Assembly (NCBI GenBank): GCA_964036665.1 | Contig: OZ038532.1 | Span: forward strand, 1,984,001 to 2,048,000 | DNA: 64,000 bases | Direction: 5' to 3' | DNA from: Gordius sp. MW1 | Lineage: Eukaryota > Nematomorpha > Gordioida > Gordea > Gordiidae | Part shown: positions 48,411-58,500 of the stretch, piece by piece | How the letters are laid out: the number at the start of each line of letters is the position of its first letter | Position numbering within the stretch: the first letter of the stretch is position 1 | Translations under genes and position numbers: made by a program | Notes under the pieces: generated by a model | Told to the model about the DNA's origin: nothing | What the model saw: only the letters and a program-made list of their open reading frames with translations | Databases searched by the model: none

Positions 48411-48686
48411 GGGAAGAAAGCACCACCGACACGTGGATCAAGTAAGGAAACGGAAAATTCTGGATTGACCACACTGGGACAAAAGAACGGGTCGCAAAGG
48501 ATATTATCAGAAAAGGGTAGAGTGAACAAGTGCTCCAAGGGAACAAATGCAAAAGGGGGAACAAATGAAAAACCGGGAACAAGTGCTACAAGGGAGCAAA
48601 TTTAAAATCAGTCACGAACGTCTAGAGAAGAACCTAGATACCCGCATAGTCGTAAACCGCTAGCATTCCTTAAGGATTTTGTCTGT

Positions 48687-48700
48687 GAAAAGGGGGGAAC
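48687..48700 (+). other. Polypurine tract of the Gypsy element
   Basis: GAAAAGGGGGGAAC immediately before the 3' LTR, where plus-strand DNA synthesis is primed. Confidence 0.75.
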
Positions 48701-48859
48701 TGTAGAGAGGTAACTGGAGTGCGAAGTGCCTCCGGGGATACGTTATTTACCTATGTGTTGTCAATCAAATTACCGTTAATTGGTATATACACGATTTAGA
48801 CACTTACTATTTTTGTATACCTTCGTAACGTGTATTAAATAATATTCCCAGTCGGGACA
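48701..48859 (+). repeat. 3' LTR of the Gypsy element
   Basis: 159 bp, TGTAGAGAGGTAACTGGAGT to CCCAGTCGGGACA; lacks 21 bp present in the 5' LTR. The divergence between LTRs indicates the insertion is not recent. Confidence 0.93.
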
Positions 48860-48864
48860 AAAGG

Positions 48865-50040
48865 GGGTGGGGGTAGAAGTCAAGAATAGCAAAATTTTGC
48901 GCTTTAAAGCTACAACAAGTCTTGGAAAAAGGATATTTTCGATTTACTCTGATTTTTTGATAGTAAATATGGCGGACATGATATTTGTAGATAAAATTGT
49001 ACTTCCTAATATTTTAATACATCTAAAATTGGTTCCATGGATAATTTTAACGCGGCCTAAGATAGTAGTCTATCTATAATTCTATCTAATATTATGATAT
49101 TTTTAAAGGACTTACCTATGATTTTAACATTAGATAACGGACTTTCTAAAACTTGGTCCCATTTTCAGGTTTGTAGCACTAAGCTTGCCCTTATAAAAGG
49201 TTAAAGAGATCAAAAATAGAATTTTAAATGTTGTTATACTCTTATTTTATTTTGTTTTATATCTTTAATTTATATGCAATAATACACACCATATTAAAAA
49301 TAACGATAAATGAATTTTAAATTTATATTACAGTTTTTTAACTGCTGCAAGTCTTCCAAAAATGTCAAAATGTTTTAAAAACTTAAAAAGTCCTATTCTT
49401 CAACAAAATAATATCCAATGGTATGCATAGAAATCGGTTTAGACATAGAGACAACTCTAAACATTCCAAACACACAAATTTTACGGTTTGAGATTTTCTG
49501 AAATTTTAAATGGGCGGTTTAAAATCAATTGAAAATAGTGTAACCCATATTTAAATTAATAACATAGTTGTTTTTGCAAATTGATATTATTTATTTGTCA
49601 AGGCTCATATATTGTAAGAAAACGGGCTTAGTTGACTAAAAAACTGGAACACAATCGACAAATCAATAGTGGAAACCATTTAAGGTAATGTAGAATTATA
49701 ACGACAAATAGAAAAAAAAGGTTTTATCTCTCGTCCGCTAGATGAAAACACCACCAAAAAACAGAGTTACAGCTATCACAGGTTGATGAAAAGTTTATAT
49801 AAACCATCTAGGATCTAAGGCAATGATTTGGCCGAATTCGGTGGCAATCGGTCGATACCATTATGAGATTTTAATTTATATAGATATTCAATGTTTGTTT
49901 ATATGCTTGAGATCTTTCAAATGAATTTCTTAGAAATGTATGTGCAAATTAAAGCATAAATTGCATAGCAATTATTATTATTAGACCCCCTATTTCTAAA
50001 ATGCGATTTTATAGTATTTAGAAAAACTTAATATAAATTC
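48865..50040. other. Intergenic stretch
   Basis: No gene. 49,600-49,900 shows partial similarity to 31.2-31.37 and 32.2-32.3 kb (CCGCTAGATG, ACAGCTATC, GGCAATCGGTCG), an unclassified degenerate repeat. 49,955-49,975 carries the AAATTGCATAGCAATT motif also seen in the foldback elements. Confidence 0.4.
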
Positions 50041-50594
50041 AAATTAAATTCAAATCTTTAAGGAGTTAGAATTGAATATTTTTAAATGATGTTTAAATTC
50101 AAAATTCAGTTTAATAGGGTCTTCTGGATATAGCCTGAAAAATTTAATCTATTACTGATTCTGAAGGAAAACTAATCTTCAAATTATCAATTTATCATAT
50201 TTTAACAAGGTGATTTAATGAAAATACAGAACGGAAAAATGTGTTATCATACAGGTTATATATTTGCTATTTGAACACTCTTATACCCCACAAACACATT
50301 CAAATAGATCCATTCTAGGTCCCCATATAATTCAATCTTGCATTATTTTGTGACATCGCCATATTAAAATTGGCAATACGACAAATTTTTCTGTTTTAGC
50401 TTACCACAAATATTGGAGCAACATTTTAGTTATTGATTTTAAAATTAAACTAAAATTAATTAAAAGGGATCCAAAAATTTAAATAGGTCAATACGTTAGA
50501 CAAACAATGGGACGTCTTATAGCATAGGAATTGAGATTTAGGTTATAATTAAATCTGATTAAAATATTGTGCCAAATAAGTTCATTTTGCTGGT

Positions 50595-50603
50595 TATTTA
50601 TAT
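50595..50603 (+). promoter_or_regulatory. TATA-like box upstream of the GPCR pseudogene
   Basis: TATTTATAT about 85 nt before the ATG, in the same place as in the intact paralogue (62,355-62,363). Conservation is the main support. Confidence 0.3.
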
Positions 50604-50686
50604 CCGACCGCTATCGAAAAACAATCAGTATTTTAAATTTAAACTTACTAAAATCTTATCACTCTTTCTCATATATCTCAGCAAAG

Positions 50687-51936
50687 ATGACTTAGAATAA
50701 AGCCAAGGGTACAGAAGTTTCGTATGAATATATTTTGTGGAGTATAAATATTACTTATGGATTAATTCTACCAATCCTAGTGGTGATCGGAGTTGTTGGA
50801 AGTGGGCTTTATTATGTTTCATATAGAGTTGTATTTCCATGTAAGTCAAACATTAAAAGCGATATAGCAAAAAAGCAAAAACTGTCTCTGTACCTGTTAA
50901 TAAGAATTATGACCGTTTCTGATTTCATCTTGTCCCTATTTATTTTACCTAATTTTGCAATATACATGTTAAAATATCGGACATGTTTCACTAGTAAATG
51001 GTATGCCTTTTATGTAATTAAAGTAAATTTTCCCCTATTGGATACGTTTGGCAACTTCAGCAATTACATACGTATAGCTCTATCATTGGAACGTTTGTGT
51101 GCTTTAATATTTCCACATCACTATATGCAATTTTGTAAGGATCGGCGTATACGATATCTTATATTAGCTCTAGGATTTTTAGTTTGTCTGGCCTTAACGA
51201 TACCGTACAGTTTGGGATTTAATGTTGTTTATGTAGAAAACAGAAGCACGGATTTTATAGATGTATTCCACAACAATTTGCCTAACAGTTCAAGCAGCAT
51301 TGCCAATAAAAATTTTACAAAAGAAACATATTCAGGCAGTGCTTGTAAATATAATGGTCACTTACATACACCGAACCCTAAATCTACAAAATGGTTCATT
51401 AGCTATCGTCGTTCGATCAACGTTATATTTTGTCTAATCCCATTAATAGCAGTTATTTCGAATACCATTACAATCTGTTGTTATTTACGTCTGATGAATA
51501 AAAAAACAAAATAAAAAAATCGAACGAGAAAAGTGTTGTTGCAACTAGCAAGCTTATGTTACCATACATCACAAGAAGTTCTAGTACTAAAAGTGATCAG
51601 CATGATGTTTCTTTATATATGATGCCACTCCAAAAATCGACTACTAGGAATAGCGCAGACAGCCAAGCTTATATGAAAAGGAAATATAAACAAAGAAAAT
51701 TAATATCATTTTTGTTAGTCATCAATATATATCTTATTTTGAACATTTTACCAATGACAATATACATGTTTTCCTATCAACCATGGACGGATACGTTTAA
51801 AAGCAAAAATGAACTTTGGTTACAGCATTTGGCCTACATTACGAAATACGGTATAAATTGTTTAGGCGTATATATACAATTATTTGTGGAACCCAGAATT
51901 CATCAAGGATTTATATACGTTTGCAAAAATATATGA
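50687..51936 (+). pseudogene. Class A GPCR pseudogene, paralogue of the gene at 62.4 kb
   Basis: Aligns along its whole length with the intact receptor at 62,447. Three lesions: TAG at codon 3 (50,693-50,695) where the paralogue has TTG; one A missing from the A-run at about 51,500-51,506 (7 versus 8), which leads to TAA at 51,512-51,514 right after TM5; and TGA at 51,934-51,936 where the paralogue has TGG, dropping the last three residues. Between lesions the frames remain open and well conserved (TM2 LLIRIMTVSDFILSLFILPN, SLERLCALIFP after TM3, TM5 with CLIPLIAVIS), which implies recent loss. The second extracellular loop is the most changed part. The open frame from 50,735 begins at TTG, not at a start codon; the next in-frame ATG lies after TM1. 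Sequencing error is possible for the A-run but not for all three. Confidence 0.88.
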
Positions 51937-52190
51937 GAAAAATAGGATTTCACCAAATATGTTATTAAAAAGAATGAACTTGATCGCATAAACTTGTATT
52001 AAAAATTCAATTTCACAATGTTAAAAGCACAATTAAAATAGGTTAAAAGGTGTTGTGCCATATATTAAATTTTAGTCATTAGTATTACGTACATTTTGTA
52101 ATAAATCTTTCAAAAATGTATATTTGCATGTTAGGTTGTGAGTAATAATAAAGTTTGTGTAATGCTTCAATATACGAACTGACACATGAA

Positions 52191-53269
52191 TTCATCTATA
52201 ATTGGCATGGCTAAGTTAATAAGGTTGATATTAGAGTGCTTGGTTTCCTAAGGAACATTTATTATATATTAAATAAATTATAAAATGGTAACTAGGTCAA
52301 GTCAGTGCATCGTTATGATAAATGACAAGTGTTTAAAATAACGGGTATGTTTTTTTGTAAGATAAACAGTTTATTAAAATTAACAAATATCATTTGCGAA
52401 TTGTGATGATCAGTAACCTTTTCCATGCGTGTATTAATAGGATAACCGCCATTTTGTATATAATGTAACGAATAGACGTATCTGAAGGAAGAATCACGTG
52501 ATACTGTGGCCTGTCTTTTTCTTTTTGTAATCGCATGTTGTAAATTTGCAGATTAAAAAAGAGCTTGTTACATGGTATATCGTTTTTTAGAGATCGCTTC
52601 TTGATTATTAGATATTTTTGGAATATACATACTTGTTTGTGATTTAATAAAGTGGAATATCTGATCTACAATACTTTAACGCCCTCAAGGCCATTTTGAC
52701 ACGAATATAAAAAATATGAGCAGCCTATATTGTTTTGTATATATATGCAACTTAATGAACCAGTAGTTTGTAAATTTCTATATTAGCATATGTTTGAATA
52801 ATTCTTTTAAAAAATTGATTTTATACTATATTAATCGAGATTAGAACAGACTTTATAAAGAGTAAATATTCAACTCAAATTCAAAGTTTTTTATATATAC
52901 CCTCGCAAACCTAGTTCCCAGGAGCTGTATATTTTTGCCCTCTGTGAGAAATTAGCTGAGGCATAACGATTTAAGTTGCAACAGATAAAAATTAAAGTAG
53001 TTTCCAGCATCTAGCGCGAATCGATTAAATATCAAGAGGCCATGGTCGCATAGTGTCGTTACCTTAATCAGCTACAAGTCGATTTTGTAAGTAATTTTAT
53101 ATGAGCTAAAAGTAAGCTCCGCTCCACAATTCATTCTACTTTCTTTAGCAAAGACCAATGTGCATATAAGCATAAATAAATGCCGACATTTTGTATCATG
53201 TATACTTTAAAATATTTCTTCCATCACATAAACTGGTGGTCAGTCCTTTTAACATTAATTTTTCTCTCT
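52191..53269. other. Intergenic stretch
   Basis: No gene recognised. 52,910-53,120 weakly resembles the unclassified repeat at 49.6 and 32.2 kb. Confidence 0.4.
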
Positions 53270-53650
53270 GTGTTTATTTAGACCTTTATCCATCTTGTGT
53301 ATTCTTAGGTTAGCTTGGGTCTTCCTTCCTTTTTTTCCCTTTCCCGCGAGTTTCATCTTCACAATTTTCATTCCGACGTATCTCTCATCCTTTCTTACTA
53401 CAAGACCACACTATATTAGTCTATCTGTTATTGACTTTGTCTTCATAGATGTAATTTGATTCCCCCTTATTTTTCATCCCCCTTATCTTCTTTTTCGCTT
53501 GCTCCTTTAATCCATCCTATAACTTCAATCTCCATAGACGCTAGGTGCTGCCCTCTTGTCTTCCTATAACCCATGAATTAAAGCTATACAGTACAGTTGG
53601 CTGTATAATTGACCTTTACAATTTGTCTCTTTAGTAATCAAGGTAATAAA
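53270..53650 (-). pseudogene. RTE LINE, C-terminal fragment (second, older family)
   Basis: On the minus strand, with stops ignored, it reads LYCIALIHGL (end of the RP-x-LLYGSE-W block), KIRGNQITSMKTKSITDR, LVVRKDERYVGMKIVKMKLA and GKGKKGRKTQANLRIHKM, the order of the RTE tail (family W-x-GHV-x-R-x-E, then G-x-R-x-RGRP). It differs from the LINE just downstream, so it is a separate, older copy. Confidence 0.65.
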
Positions 53651-54445
53651 TGATATAATCGTTCCAATGTTCAACATACTTTTCTAAATATTATAAATCC
53701 ATGTTTTTTAGATATTGTGATTAATACGACCCGATAAGAGCATTATAAAATCTCTTCTTCTTTCTTTACCAAATATTTAAACCCACAGTCGTGGGGTTCG
53801 TTTTGATAAGCTTCTCCCATCTTGACGGGTATAACTTTGTCGACTTGCACTTTCCACGTGCACGAGGTTTTCCTCCTCCACTCTTCCCTGGAACCTCCAT
53901 GTCTAGTAATTCACGATTTACATCATTTATCTCCTACTTAGTATATGCCCTTATAAACTTAGCCGATTTTCGAATCATGTCTAGTGATGTGGAAAAACCG
54001 AGCAAAATCTAGTAAAATTGAGTCGAGATTGTGACGAGATTTTTGACCTAGAGACGAGACGAGATTTTATATTCGAGCACGGCTTTCTTTATAGGCCATC
54101 AGAATCATTAATTGTAAATTTAATATATATATAAATTTTGGATAATTCACATATAGAATGTTACAAAAAATTAATATGATTCGAATTCCTGAAATATTGA
54201 TATTTTATACATTTATCCGGGTAATTAAATCTTAATGAATGTTCAATAAAAAATGAGTGGCTTTAAGGGCCTTTAGATAACTAGTTAATATATTTTTTTT
54301 CTTGCATTTATTCTGAGCAATAATACATATGACCATGCAAACATGAGTTCTGATGTAGTAAATATTACTAAAACTTATTTAATTTTACATCATTTTGTCA
54401 CATGTTATAATATTTTGAATCGTCAATTAAAGTATTTATATAAAT

Positions 54446-54544
54446 TTGGCTAAAATGGTTAGAGATTTTTCTAGCATCCCATCGATTTCTGTGCCTGCCG
54501 AACGTTTGATTTCGAGACCATCTTTTACTAGTTGTAAAGACTAG
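54446..54544 (+). pseudogene. hAT C-terminal dimerisation (hATC) fragment
   Basis: LAKMVRDFSSIPSISVPAER then LISRPSF, which matches the hATC phrase L-x-IP-x-(S/T)S-x-P-SER-x-FS. Ends in a stop at 54,542. It is on the plus strand close to the left end, the opposite orientation to the transposase in the sister element at 42 kb, so an internal inversion or a foreign hAT fragment is likely. Confidence 0.65.
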
Positions 54545-54971
54545 ATTCAATCATGAGTCTGCCATGATTTATGATTGAACTCATCATGGCACATCTCTAA
54601 AATTCTCAAACAACAGATCACATTATGCATTTGTTTTGCCGTATTACCTTTCGCATTATAATGGTAGGGTTGGCAAGTGCATTCTAATCTATCTAATTTT
54701 CTTTAAATGTTACCATTTTGCAAAACAATAATATATATGATCTTAAGCTTTATTAATAAATATTTTGGCTAAATTATATTAAAAATAATGGTACAAGTAA
54801 ATATTTTGGGGAATTTAATAATATAGTTTTACACTATTACAGAATCGTTTACTTCTTGAATGTAAAATTATTTGTTATGAATTATATATGTGCAATTTAT
54901 TTAAACCTCAAATTCCTTATGTTACTAATTTAGTAACAATGTAAATTTTATTAGTTTGTAATGTTTGCAAT

Positions 54972-55120
54972 ATTTATGTTATGAATAAGAATGATAAGTT
55001 TCCACACGCACCTTTGTGGTTTCTATGACAATATAATATTATCATCATTTATGTTATGAATAAGAATGATAAGTTTCCACACGCACCTTTGTGGTTTCTA
55101 TGACAATATAATATTATAAA
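54972..55120. repeat. Near-perfect 75-bp tandem duplication
   Basis: ATTTATGTTATGAATAAGAA through TTCCACACGCACCTTTGTGG to AATATAATATTAT occurs twice in a row (54,972 and 55,047). Very high identity suggests a recent slip or copy. Confidence 0.9.
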
Positions 55121-55343
55121 TCAACAAATTCTTTAGGAAGAGATGATAATATTAAAATCAAATGTAAAAAACAGTTACCTAACGGCATTATTTATTTTTG
55201 TCGATTCTGAGTATGGGTCCCAGCAAGTTCAAATATTAAATTAAATTAATCATTCATTATTTTTATAAGGAGAATTACATATTTTGTGAAGGTGAGATAA
55301 ATAAATTAAAAATTGTAAAAATTGGGAAAACATTCGGTTATGG

Positions 55344-56140
55344 CTAATGAATTATATTTACAGATCCGATTTTCTGTCGTATAAAAAACGATTCGCGATT
55401 ATCATGGGATAGCAATGAAATTTGTTTCCCTATTTTTTTAAAAAGTTGTATGGCTAGGGGGCCAAAGATTGTTAGGGTAGTTGTCGCAATGGGACAAAAT
55501 ATTATAGTGGTATTGTTAATATCTGAATATTTTGAAATTTTCAGAGCCTCGGCTGAAGACAAGGGATCTTTGTTATGATTAGATGGGGTAAATTCAGTAC
55601 ATGTATAATACCATGATAAACTGAGTCCTTTTTCCCAAACGCCTAAAGTTTGGATCGGTCGTTTGTTGTAATCACAGAGGCCTGTGGGTTCTAGAATTGA
55701 GGGGGAACGCTTAGGTAAAATAGTTATGTATGTTTGTTAACCGCTGTATGTTGAAAGTACCGGGCTTTGTTGCGATTACAGTGAAGGCCATGATGCCATT
55801 CGATTTTACGAAATTATTGCAAAGTGAACAGGTGGTTCAGCAATTATATTGCATCCTAATCTTAGGCATACTGTGAGCGGAATTCGGTGTTGGATAAGAG
55901 AAGACCAATATTACGGCTTGGGAAAGCTTCGAGCCATTCGTGACCTGAGCGTGAAGCTATGGTCTTAAGCCCTGGAAGTTCCTCTACCGAAGCGCCATTA
56001 ATAAGAGACATTAAGTTAATAAAAGTAAATCCACAAATTTGTTTGCCTAATTTTAAACTACTTATATTGATTAAAAAATTTATTATGTTGTGGCCGACAG
56101 AATGGCTTAGCAAACTTAATAAAAAATTTAAATCTCTCAT
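55344..56140 (-). pseudogene. C-terminal region of a retroelement polymerase, possibly RLE type
   Basis: Minus-strand blocks in order: HEWLEAFPSRNIGLLLSNTE, RLGCNIIAEPP (frame change), PSILEPTGLCDYNKRPIQTL, GVWEKGLSLSWYYTCTEFTP, AEALKISKYSDI, FCPIATTTLTIFGPLA, and KKIGKQISLLSHDNRESFFI. They match the conserved tail found after the RT in a widespread invertebrate and fish retroelement group (LP-x-x-x-GL-x-L-x-N-x-E, EP-x-GL, RPDG-x-T-x-x-PW, WD-x-T, FxP-x-A-x-ETLG, LG-x-R-I). The middle resembles a PD-(D/E)XK endonuclease, but the Asp residues are mutated here. Stops and frame shifts; inactive. Clade not certain. Confidence 0.6.
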
Positions 56141-58500
56141 AAATAGAAAATTTTTATTTTTATCAATTTATAATTAAATACAATTTAGTAGCGTAGTAAA
56201 CAAGCGTAAAAATAACATGTATTTTTAGTTCTATTAGGTATAAGTATTATTAAAACAAATATAAAATCTAAAACGATGGTAAAGTAGTGTGCGAGCGATT
56301 TAATAACATGTTCATTGAGCTTTAAAATAAATGGTTCGCCATTATATATTTGTAATTTTATATATTTATATTATAATTAAAAAATAGGGGAAAAATTTAT
56401 ACATTATAAAAAAATTTTAAAGTCGAGACATGTCGAAAATTTAAATCGAGATGAGACGATACCTAAATCTCCTAACCCGAGACGAGAAGAGATTGAGATT
56501 TTTATAATCGCACCCACTACGGGACGAGAATTTGACATGAGATCAAAACATTAATCATGTCGGCCATAGGCTGAATCATTTTCGTCATGAGAGAGTCATT
56601 TGTCATATGATCGAGCTTAGTATACCCCAAGCTCCACAGCATCATTCTCATTTCTGAGACCTGCAATAGATTTTCTTTCGTGGTGTTTAATGCTTATGTT
56701 TCACTTCCATGGAGTAACACCGGTCTTAAGAGGAATTTGTATGCTTTGCTCTTCAACCATATTGACATTTTTTTGAATACGGGCATTGACTTCTGTTGCG
56801 CAATCTTCCTCTTAATGCAGCTTCAAGCTGAGGTATGTAAACTGGTCTACTTTTGGGTATTTTAGATTGTCATCTAGCGACCAAGTGTTTGTAACTCCAT
56901 GTATACCGTTTTTAAGATCGGTGATGTTTAAACTAGGACCGTGTAAAAAGCATTCACCAAGTCGATAAAGATCATATGTAGGTCTCTTCTCTTTTTAATA
57001 CATTTCTCCATCATTTGTCTTAGTGCAAATATTGGGTCGATTGTAGATTTGCCGGCTACAAATACAAATTGGTTAGCCGATATTTCCACCTCGTTTTTCA
57101 GCGTTGTTAGTGGGATCCTTACCATTTAACTTTAAGGAGTGGTTCTTCTTTGCCTTTAAATAAGTTTATAATCGTGCTTGCTCTCCATTGATTTGGACTT
57201 CTCTCTTCTACCAATATCTTGCTGAAGAGGTTCGTCATGGTCGTGACTCGTTCTTCACAGCATCTGTGCAATGCTCCCATGTATTCCATCTGGGCTAAAG
57301 CTTTTCCTTTTTGCATTTCGTTTATTTGTGTCCTAACTTCATTTTCCTGAAAGAGTTCGACCTTACCTATGTTTGGCACAATCGAGAAGGGAATCTTTGT
57401 CATTTGCAAAGTTTCTTAATATCCTTTCCACCTTTCCATCACCTCCTTTGGGTTGAATAAGGTTCGATCCTTCTTGTTTTTGACTATTTTTAGGACTTCG
57501 ATATAGCGACTTTTCTTCTCCCTGATTTTGGCCAATTTGTCTATAGGCCTGTCGCCCCCTTTAAGGTCCAATTTGTATGCAATCTCGGTGTGCGCGGGAT
57601 CATCGCTATTGCAACGGCCTTATCGCGGCACTCTTTACCTCCCTATACTTTTAATAATCCTCCGAATTTTTGATTTATACCACCGTCTAAATAAATTTTT
57701 CTTGCTTTAAAGAAATTCTTAATCGAGTAATTCCACCACCATAGTTTCCGATTCATAGCTTTGCCACCTTTGGTCTGTTCTAGAACACAAATCGCTGTGT
57801 CCTTATGTCCTTAGTTAGCGTCTCCCAGTCGTCATCTACGTCCCTTTGCAACTTCCTCGCACCCAATAGTTAGGAGGTTTTTGATGGTACTCTTTGTTCG
57901 CCGACGTATCCTCTATCTTAACAAATTCAAAGTTCATATACCTTTATTCTTTCGGGAAGTACTCTTCTGTCAGGATCCATAACAAGGGGACGATGTTGCC
58001 CGGAGATTTCCTCTCCCGACATTTCAATCCTTGATACTTCTTAAGTCCTTTCGCAGTATGAGCAGATAGGCAATTTTGCTAAAATGCTTCCCACTTCTAT
58101 AAGCCACAATATATCCGCGGTTCTTAAAGGTGCCAACAATCGCCATGTCGTATGCTTAGAGAACTTTTTATCTTCTTTGTTCTTCAACTATGCCAACCTC
58201 CAGGGTTTCGCTCATACCCGAGGCGATCATTTCCTACGTGAGCGTTGAAATCCACCCCAAACATTAGCCCTTCTTCCTCTCCTATTCCTTGTATTTCCTT
58301 TTCCAATAAATCAAAGAATATGTCTTTCTCTAAATCCATACACCCATTTAGGGGAGCATATGCGCACATAACGATTAGGAGGTCCCCTTGATCGCCAATC
58401 TTCAGCCACATTAACCTGTCGGAACAACGCTTGACTTCAACCACTTTGTTCTTGAACGATCGCTTAGAAACGATACCGTCCGTTTCTACGTATTATTCAC

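Larger units (their letters stand above)
41461..48859 (+). mobile_element. Ty3/Gypsy LTR retrotransposon, decayed, with internal insertions
   Basis: Two LTRs (41,461-41,640 and 48,701-48,859), both TG...CA, flanked by the identical 5-mer AAAGG (41,456-41,460 and 48,860-48,864), the usual Gypsy target duplication. Order of remnants is gag, protease, RT, RNase H, integrase, the Gypsy order. A hAT (42,328-43,864) splits the protease, and a second, unexplained block lies about 44,080-45,780. Stops and frameshifts in every domain make it inactive. Confidence 0.92.
50041..52190 (+). repeat. Segmental duplication copy 1 (GPCR pseudogene plus flanks)
   Basis: Homologous in order to about 61,780-64,000. 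Upstream matches include AAATAGATCCATTCTAGGTC and GTCTTATAGCATA; downstream matches include TGTTGTGCCATATATTAAAT and AACTGACACAT near the copy end. So the unit is a genomic duplication with promoter and 3' flank, not a retrocopy of the coding region alone. Confidence 0.85.
53982..56553. mobile_element. hAT element nested in the RTE LINE
   Basis: 2,572 bp. Starts TAGTGATGTG; ends ACATTA; flanked by identical 8-mers ATCATGTC (53,974-53,981 and 56,554-56,561), and the LINE frame continues across the junction when the element is left out. Subterminal GAGACGAGA/CTCGTCTC motifs place it in the same family as the hAT in the Gypsy protease. The right terminus is a poor match to the left (7 of 10). 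Inside are a hAT dimerisation fragment, a fragment of a different retroelement and a 75-bp duplication. Confidence 0.8.
53760..58500 (-). mobile_element. 5'-truncated RTE-clade LINE, split by a hAT
   Basis: Minus-strand order from 58,500 down: endonuclease end (SKRSFKNKVVEVKRCSDRLM, CAYAPLNGC, VDFNAHVGND), linker, RT start (VELFQENEVRTQINEMQKGK, SPNQWRASTIINLFKGK), RT core (FVAGKSTIDPIFALRQMMEK, DLHMIFIDLVNAF), then RPVLLHGSET and LLQVSEMRMMLWSLG, and after the hAT the tail LLDMEVPGKSGGGKPRARGK. These are the RTE (BovB-like) blocks in order. The 5' end lacks the start of the endonuclease, the common truncation of LINEs. Many stops; inactive. The hAT (53,982-56,553) interrupts between MADMI and RKSAKF. 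Confidence 0.87.

Noticed and set aside
51556-51936. Downstream GPCR frame as a separate gene
   Set aside because: It is the remainder of the pseudogene after the A-run frameshift and aligns in order with the intact paralogue.
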